Source: Streptomyces djakartensis
GTDB lineage: Bacteria > Actinomycetota > Actinomycetes > Streptomycetales > Streptomycetaceae
Length of the DNA: 64,000 nt
Assembly: GCF_014651075.1 (NCBI RefSeq)
Contig: NZ_BMWE01000023.1
Span: 1 to 64,000, forward strand
Direction of reading: 5' to 3'
The first letter of the stretch is position 1. The number at the start of each line of letters is the position of its first letter. The notes under the pieces are model-generated. The model saw only the letters and a list, made by a program, of their open reading frames with translations, was not told where the DNA came from and did not search any database. This document shows, piece by piece, positions 59,946 through 64,000 of this stretch. The translations under genes and the position numbers were made by a program.

Positions 59946-61238
59946 ATGATGCGTACGCGTCCGCTGAAGGTGGCGCTGCTGGGCTGTGGAGTGGTCGGCT
60001 CAGAGGTGGCGCGCATCATGACGACGCACGCCGACGACCTCACCGCCCGCATCGGAGCCCCGGTGGAGCTCGCGGGCGTGGCCGTACGACGGCCCGACAG
60101 GGTGCGCGAGGGCATCGCCCCCGAACTCGTCACCACCGACGCCACCGCCCTCGTCAAACGCGGTGACATCGACGTGGTGGTGGAGGTGATCGGCGGCATC
60201 GAGCCCGCTCGGACCCTCATCACCACCGCCTTCGAGCACGGCGCCTCCGTCGTCTCCGCCAACAAGGCGCTGCTCGCCCAGGACGGCGCCGCCCTGCACG
60301 CCGCGGCCGAGGAGCACGGCAGGGACCTCTACTACGAGGCCGCCGTCGCCGGTGCCATCCCGCTGATCCGGCCGCTGCGCGAGTCCCTCGCCGGCGACAA
60401 GATCAACCGGGTGATGGGCATCGTCAACGGCACGACGAACTTCATCCTCGACAAGATGGACTCGACCGGGGCCGGGTACCAGGAGGCCCTCGACGAGGCC
60501 ACCGCCCTGGGGTATGCCGAGGCCGATCCGACCGCCGACGTCGAGGGCTTCGACGCCGCCGCCAAGGCCGCCATCCTCGCCGCCATCGCCTTCCACACGC
60601 GGGTGCGCCTCGACGACGTCCACCGCGAGGGCATGACCGAGGTCACCGCGGCCGACTTCGCCTCCGCGAAGGAGATGGGCTGCACCATCAAGCTGCTCGC
60701 CATCTGCGAGCGGGCCGAGGACGGCGGCTCCGTCACCGCGCGCGTGCACCCCGCCATGATCCCGCTGAGCCACCCGCTGGCCTCCGTGCGCGGCGCCTAC
60801 AACGCCGTGTTCGTCGAGTCCGACGCCGCCGGGCAGCTCATGTTCTACGGGCCCGGAGCGGGCGGTTCCCCGACGGCGTCCGCCGTGCTCGGCGACATCG
60901 TCGCGGTCTGCCGCAACCGGATCGGCGGCGCGACCGGACCGGGCGAGTCCGCCTACGCGGCCCTGCCGGTGTCGCCCATGGGCGACGTGGTCACGCGCTA
61001 CCACATCAGCCTCGACGTGGCCGACAAACCGGGTGTTCTCGCCCAGGTGGCGACCGTCTTCGCCGAGCACGGAGTCTCGATCGATACGGTTCGCCAGTCG
61101 GGGAAGGACGGCGAGGCCTCCCTCGTCGTCGTCACGCACCGTGCGTCCGACGCCGCCCTCACCGGGACCGTCGAGGCGTTGCGCAAGCTCGACACCGTGC
61201 GTGGTGTCGCCAGCATCATGCGGGTTGAAGGAGAGTAA
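59946..61238 (+). CDS. hom: Homoserine dehydrogenase
   Basis: This 430-residue NAD(P)H enzyme makes homoserine for threonine and methionine. The Rossmann loop is GCGVVGSEVA (about 13-22), then the catalytic-domain motifs NGTTNFIL and GYAEADPTADVEGFDAA. A C-terminal ACT domain (HISLDVADKPGVLAQVATVF) suggests feedback inhibition by threonine. ATG 59946 follows ACGAGGTCGG; upstream in-frame starts are less likely. thrC starts 6 bp after it. Confidence 0.97.
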   Translation: MMRTRPLKVALLGCGVVGSEVARIMTTHADDLTARIGAPVELAGVAVRRPDRVREGIAPELVTTDATALVKRGDIDVVVEVIGGIEPARTLITTAFEHGASVVSANKALLAQDGAALHAAAEEHGRDLYYEAAVAGAIPLIRPLRESLAGDKINRVMGIVNGTTNFILDKMDSTGAGYQEALDEATALGYAEADPTADVEGFDAAAKAAILAAIAFHTRVRLDDVHREGMTEVTAADFASAKEMGCTIKLLAICERAEDGGSVTARVHPAMIPLSHPLASVRGAYNAVFVESDAAGQLMFYGPGAGGSPTASAVLGDIVAVCRNRIGGATGPGESAYAALPVSPMGDVVTRYHISLDVADKPGVLAQVATVFAEHGVSIDTVRQSGKDGEASLVVVTHRASDAALTGTVEALRKLDTVRGVASIMRVEGE

Positions 61239-61244
61239 CCAGCA

Positions 61245-62303
61245 ATGACCCACCAGTGGCGCGGAATCATCGAGGAGTACCGGGACCGGCTGCCGGTATC
61301 CGACACCACGCCGGTCGTGACGCTCCGCGAGGGCGGCACGCCGCTCGTGCCCGCGCAGGTGCTCTCCGAGCGCACGGGCTGCGAGGTCCACCTCAAGGTG
61401 GAGGGCGCGAACCCGACCGGTTCCTTCAAGGACCGGGGCATGACCATGGCCATCACGCGGGCCAAGGAGGAGGGCGCGAAGGCGGTCATCTGCGCCTCCA
61501 CCGGCAACACGTCGGCCTCCGCCGCCGCGTACGCCGTGCGGGCCGGGATGGTCTGCGCCGTGCTCGTGCCGCAGGGCAAGATCGCGCTCGGCAAGATGGG
61601 CCAGGCCCTCGTGCACGGCGCGAAGATCCTCCAGGTCGACGGCAACTTCGACGACTGCCTCACGCTCGCGCGCGGCCTGAGCGACAACTACCCCGTGGCG
61701 CTGGTCAATTCGGTCAACCCGGTACGTATCGAGGGGCAGAAGACGGCCTCCTTCGAGATCGTCGACATGCTCGGCGACGCCCCCGACATCCACGTCCTGC
61801 CGGTGGGCAACGCGGGCAACATCACGGCCTATTGGAAGGGCTACAAGGAGTACGCCGCCGACGGCGTCGCCTCCCGGACGCCCAGGATGTGGGGTTTCCA
61901 GGCCTCCGGCAGCGCCCCGATCGTGCGCGGCGAGGTCGTCAAGGACCCGTCGACCATCGCCACCGCCATCCGCATCGGCAACCCGGCCTCGTGGCAGTAC
62001 GCGCTTGCGGCGCGGGACGAATCGGGCGGTTTCATCGACGAGGTGACGGACCGTGAGATTCTGCGCGCCTACCGTCTGTTGGCCTCGCAGGAGGGCGTCT
62101 TCGTCGAGCCCGCCTCCGCCGCGTCCGTCGCCGGTCTGCTGAAGGCCGCCGAGCTGGGCAAGGTCGACCCGGGGCAGCGGATCGTGTGCACCGTCACGGG
62201 CAACGGACTGAAGGACCCCGACTGGGCCGTCGCCGGTGCCCCGCAGCCGGTCACCGTCCCGGTCGACTCGGCCGCCGCGGCGGCGCGCCTGGGCCTGGCC
62301 TGA
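61245..62303 (+). CDS. thrC: Threonine synthase
   Basis: This 352-residue PLP enzyme converts O-phosphohomoserine to threonine. The PLP Lys is in NPTGSFKDRGMT, the phosphate loop is STGNTSASAAAYA, and VLPVGNAGNITAYWKG is a family motif. It is 6 bp after hom. Full length of the short (type 2) class. Confidence 0.97.
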   Translation: MTHQWRGIIEEYRDRLPVSDTTPVVTLREGGTPLVPAQVLSERTGCEVHLKVEGANPTGSFKDRGMTMAITRAKEEGAKAVICASTGNTSASAAAYAVRAGMVCAVLVPQGKIALGKMGQALVHGAKILQVDGNFDDCLTLARGLSDNYPVALVNSVNPVRIEGQKTASFEIVDMLGDAPDIHVLPVGNAGNITAYWKGYKEYAADGVASRTPRMWGFQASGSAPIVRGEVVKDPSTIATAIRIGNPASWQYALAARDESGGFIDEVTDREILRAYRLLASQEGVFVEPASAASVAGLLKAAELGKVDPGQRIVCTVTGNGLKDPDWAVAGAPQPVTVPVDSAAAAARLGLA

Positions 62304-62339
62304 GGTGCGCCTCGGGCCCGCCTGACCTGCGCCGACGCC

Positions 62340-62362
62340 CCGGGCGCCGGTGTAGCGCCCGG
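62340..62362 (+). terminator. Hairpin between thrC and thrB
   Basis: CCGGGCGC and GCGCCCGG form a perfect 8-bp stem with a 7-nt loop 36 bp after thrC. The remaining 300 bp before thrB show no gene. Confidence 0.55.
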
Positions 62363-62665
62363 CACGGCCCGGCGTAAGACGGCGCTTGCCCTGGGGGCTT
62401 CCCTACGGGGGGTGCACAGGGGGCTTACGACACGCATCGTGCGCCTCCTGTGCGCCCTATGTCGTCACAGAACCTTCCTTCGATAGGCTGTACTGAACCC
62501 GCCCGCCGCATATGCCTCCGCACGGAGCGCGGTACCGCGCCGTCCCCGCGGCCGGAAACCCGCCGGCCACCCCGGCCGGCAGCGGCCCCCAGGGTTCTCG
62601 TACACCATCGGATGTCCGTCCCACGTCATTCGACCATCACGCAGCTCAAGGAGAGTCATCGAGCG

Positions 62666-63604
62666 ATGGCCGGTCCAGCGTTCCGCGCCGCCGCCGTCCG
62701 GGTGCGCGTCCCCGCCACCAGCGCCAACCTCGGCCCGGGCTTCGACGCCCTCGGCCTCGCGCTGGGCTTGTACGACGACGTCGTCGTCCGGGTGGCCGAC
62801 TCCGGGCTGCACATCGACATCGCGGGGGAGGGCAGCGAGACACTGCCGCGCGATGAGCAGCACCTCCTCGTCCGTTCCCTGCGCACCGCCTTCGACCTGC
62901 TGGGCGGACAGCCGCGCGGTCTGGAGATCGTCTGCGCCAACCGCATTCCGCACGGCCGGGGGCTCGGCTCCTCCTCGGCCGCCATCTGCGCCGGGATCGT
63001 CGCCGCCCGCGCCGTGACCATAGGCGCCGAGGCCAAGCTCGACGACACCGCGCTGCTGGAGCTCGCCACCGAGATCGAGGGCCACCCCGACAACGTCGCC
63101 GCGTGCCTGCTGGGCGGCTTCACCCTGTCGTGGATGGAGGGCGGCGCGGCCCGCGCGATCAGGATGGACCCCGCCGATTCCATCGTTCCGGTGGTTTTCG
63201 TACCCGGAAAGCCGGTACTCACCGAGACGGCGCGCGGCCTGCTCCCGCGCACCGTCCCGCACGTCGACGCAGCCACCAACGCGGGCCGGGCCGCCCTGCT
63301 CGTCGAGGCCCTCACCCGCCGCCCCGAGCTGCTGCTGCCCGCCACCGAGGACCGGCTGCACCAGGAGTACCGCGCCCCCGCCATGCCCGAGAGCACCGCG
63401 CTGGTGGAGCGGCTGCGGTCCGAGGGCGTCCCCGCGGTCATCTCCGGTGCCGGACCGACGGTCATGGCGCTGACCGACGAGGCCACCGCCGACAAGGTCG
63501 AGGCCCTGGCGGGCGCGGACTGGGCGGCGAACCGGCTGCGCCTCGATCAGCAGGGCGCGAGCGTGCTTCCGCTCGCGACGTCCGGCGAGTCCGGCGACAT
63601 CTAG
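62666..63604 (+). CDS. thrB: Homoserine kinase
   Basis: This 312-residue GHMP kinase phosphorylates homoserine. The ATP loop is PHGRGLGSSSAAI, and other GHMP motifs are VPATSANLGPGFDALG near the start and ISGAGPTVMAL near the end. The ATG at 62666 lies 12 bp after AAGGAG. It completes the threonine pathway after hom and thrC, with its own likely promoter. Confidence 0.97.
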   Translation: MAGPAFRAAAVRVRVPATSANLGPGFDALGLALGLYDDVVVRVADSGLHIDIAGEGSETLPRDEQHLLVRSLRTAFDLLGGQPRGLEIVCANRIPHGRGLGSSSAAICAGIVAARAVTIGAEAKLDDTALLELATEIEGHPDNVAACLLGGFTLSWMEGGAARAIRMDPADSIVPVVFVPGKPVLTETARGLLPRTVPHVDAATNAGRAALLVEALTRRPELLLPATEDRLHQEYRAPAMPESTALVERLRSEGVPAVISGAGPTVMALTDEATADKVEALAGADWAANRLRLDQQGASVLPLATSGESGDI

Positions 63605-64000
63605 AAGCACACGGTTGCCGGATTTGGAGAGGGGGAATGTTTGTTGGATCCGGTAGTGTTAACCTCAAGTCTGCACCCGACCCCACCATGGCGAGGTGCC
63701 TCGTGTCCCCGTCCGGGACAGACATTCTTCCGGGAGCCCCCCAAACCGCACTGTGTTCCGTACGTCGGACCGTACGTCCTACACGGACACTGAGCGGGGC
63801 GCAGGGCACGCTCCGGAACCGGTGCTACCACGCCGCGTGACACTGACACTGGGTGCCACGACACAAGGAAGCGCCATCACCAGATTCCTCCGCCGTTTAG
63901 GCGGACCACCGCCCCGGCACGGTTCACACCAGACGAACCGAAGCCGGACAGCACAACCGGTCGCCGAGCCAGACAGGCCGACGTCCGCTCCAGGGAAGGA
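63605..64000 (+). promoter_or_regulatory. Untranslated leader before the next gene (probably rho)
   Basis: No supported gene begins in these 396 bp. The end (GGGAAGGA) looks like a ribosome site whose start codon is just outside the window. In Streptomyces the gene after thrB is rho, with a long leader. Identity is inferred from order only. Confidence 0.5.

Noticed and set aside
63623..63659. rho promoter with TTGGAG and TAGTGT boxes
   Set aside because: The spacing of 24 bp is too long to support a call.

Overview
The window is from a Streptomyces chromosome. It has very high GC, GTG/TTG starts, a conservon, a gas-vesicle cluster, Ku/LigD, and a lysA-hom-thrC-thrB block. From memory, the conserved gene order (kgd, two-component system, lon ... 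lysA, hom, thrC, thrB, then rho) matches the sucA-to-rho part of the S. coelicolor core. No database was consulted.

Layout. 1-8.2 kb: the start of kgd (2-oxoglutarate dehydrogenase), a kinase/OmpR-regulator pair, a spermidine-synthase-like protein, a rhomboid-like protein, a GNAT protein, lon behind a HAIR-type operator, and a MarR regulator. 8.3-15.7 kb: a PP2C phosphatase diverging from a conservon (NIT-domain kinase, roadblock, DUF742, GTPase) that ends in a StyA-type flavin monooxygenase. 15.7-25 kb: a NlpC/P60 hydrolase, a TetR regulator near an AurF-like diiron oxygenase, a DUF3291 protein, an FtsW/PBP pair, and a lipoprotein plus kinase pair resembling CseA/CseC without a CseB. 25-28.6 kb: a tyrosine-type phosphatase, a NERD protein, and divergent LigD-polymerase and Ku genes for end joining. 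28.7-33 kb: a leftward gas-vesicle operon (O-A-F-G-J-L-S-K) followed by an Asp23 protein. 33.3-34.8 kb: a vanadium haloperoxidase.

34.8-56.2 kb is accessory. It opens with a Shedu-type nuclease overlapping a small partner gene, then a decayed 3' half of tRNA-Gly(CCC). It ends with an actinomycete integrative and conjugative element (AICE) core next to an intact tRNA-Arg(CCG): a GntR regulator with paired palindromic operators, a small conserved protein, an FtsK/Tra translocase, small Spd-like proteins, a RepSA-like initiator, an excisionase and an integrase. A perfect 19-bp copy of the tRNA-Arg anticodon arm at 38.57 kb lies 17.6 kb to the left in direct orientation and may mark the outer edge. 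Between them lie APH, XRE, a tandem-paralogue operon, a DUF5677-like protein, an I36-like inhibitor and a HIT protein. There is also a 462-residue protein with eight zinc-binding units in series followed by an HNH nuclease domain; this is the most unusual gene in the window.

56.3-64 kb returns to core: a response regulator, minisatellites, an ArgRS-like protein whose catalytic domain has been reduced, lysA, hom, thrC, thrB, and the untranslated leader before what is probably rho.
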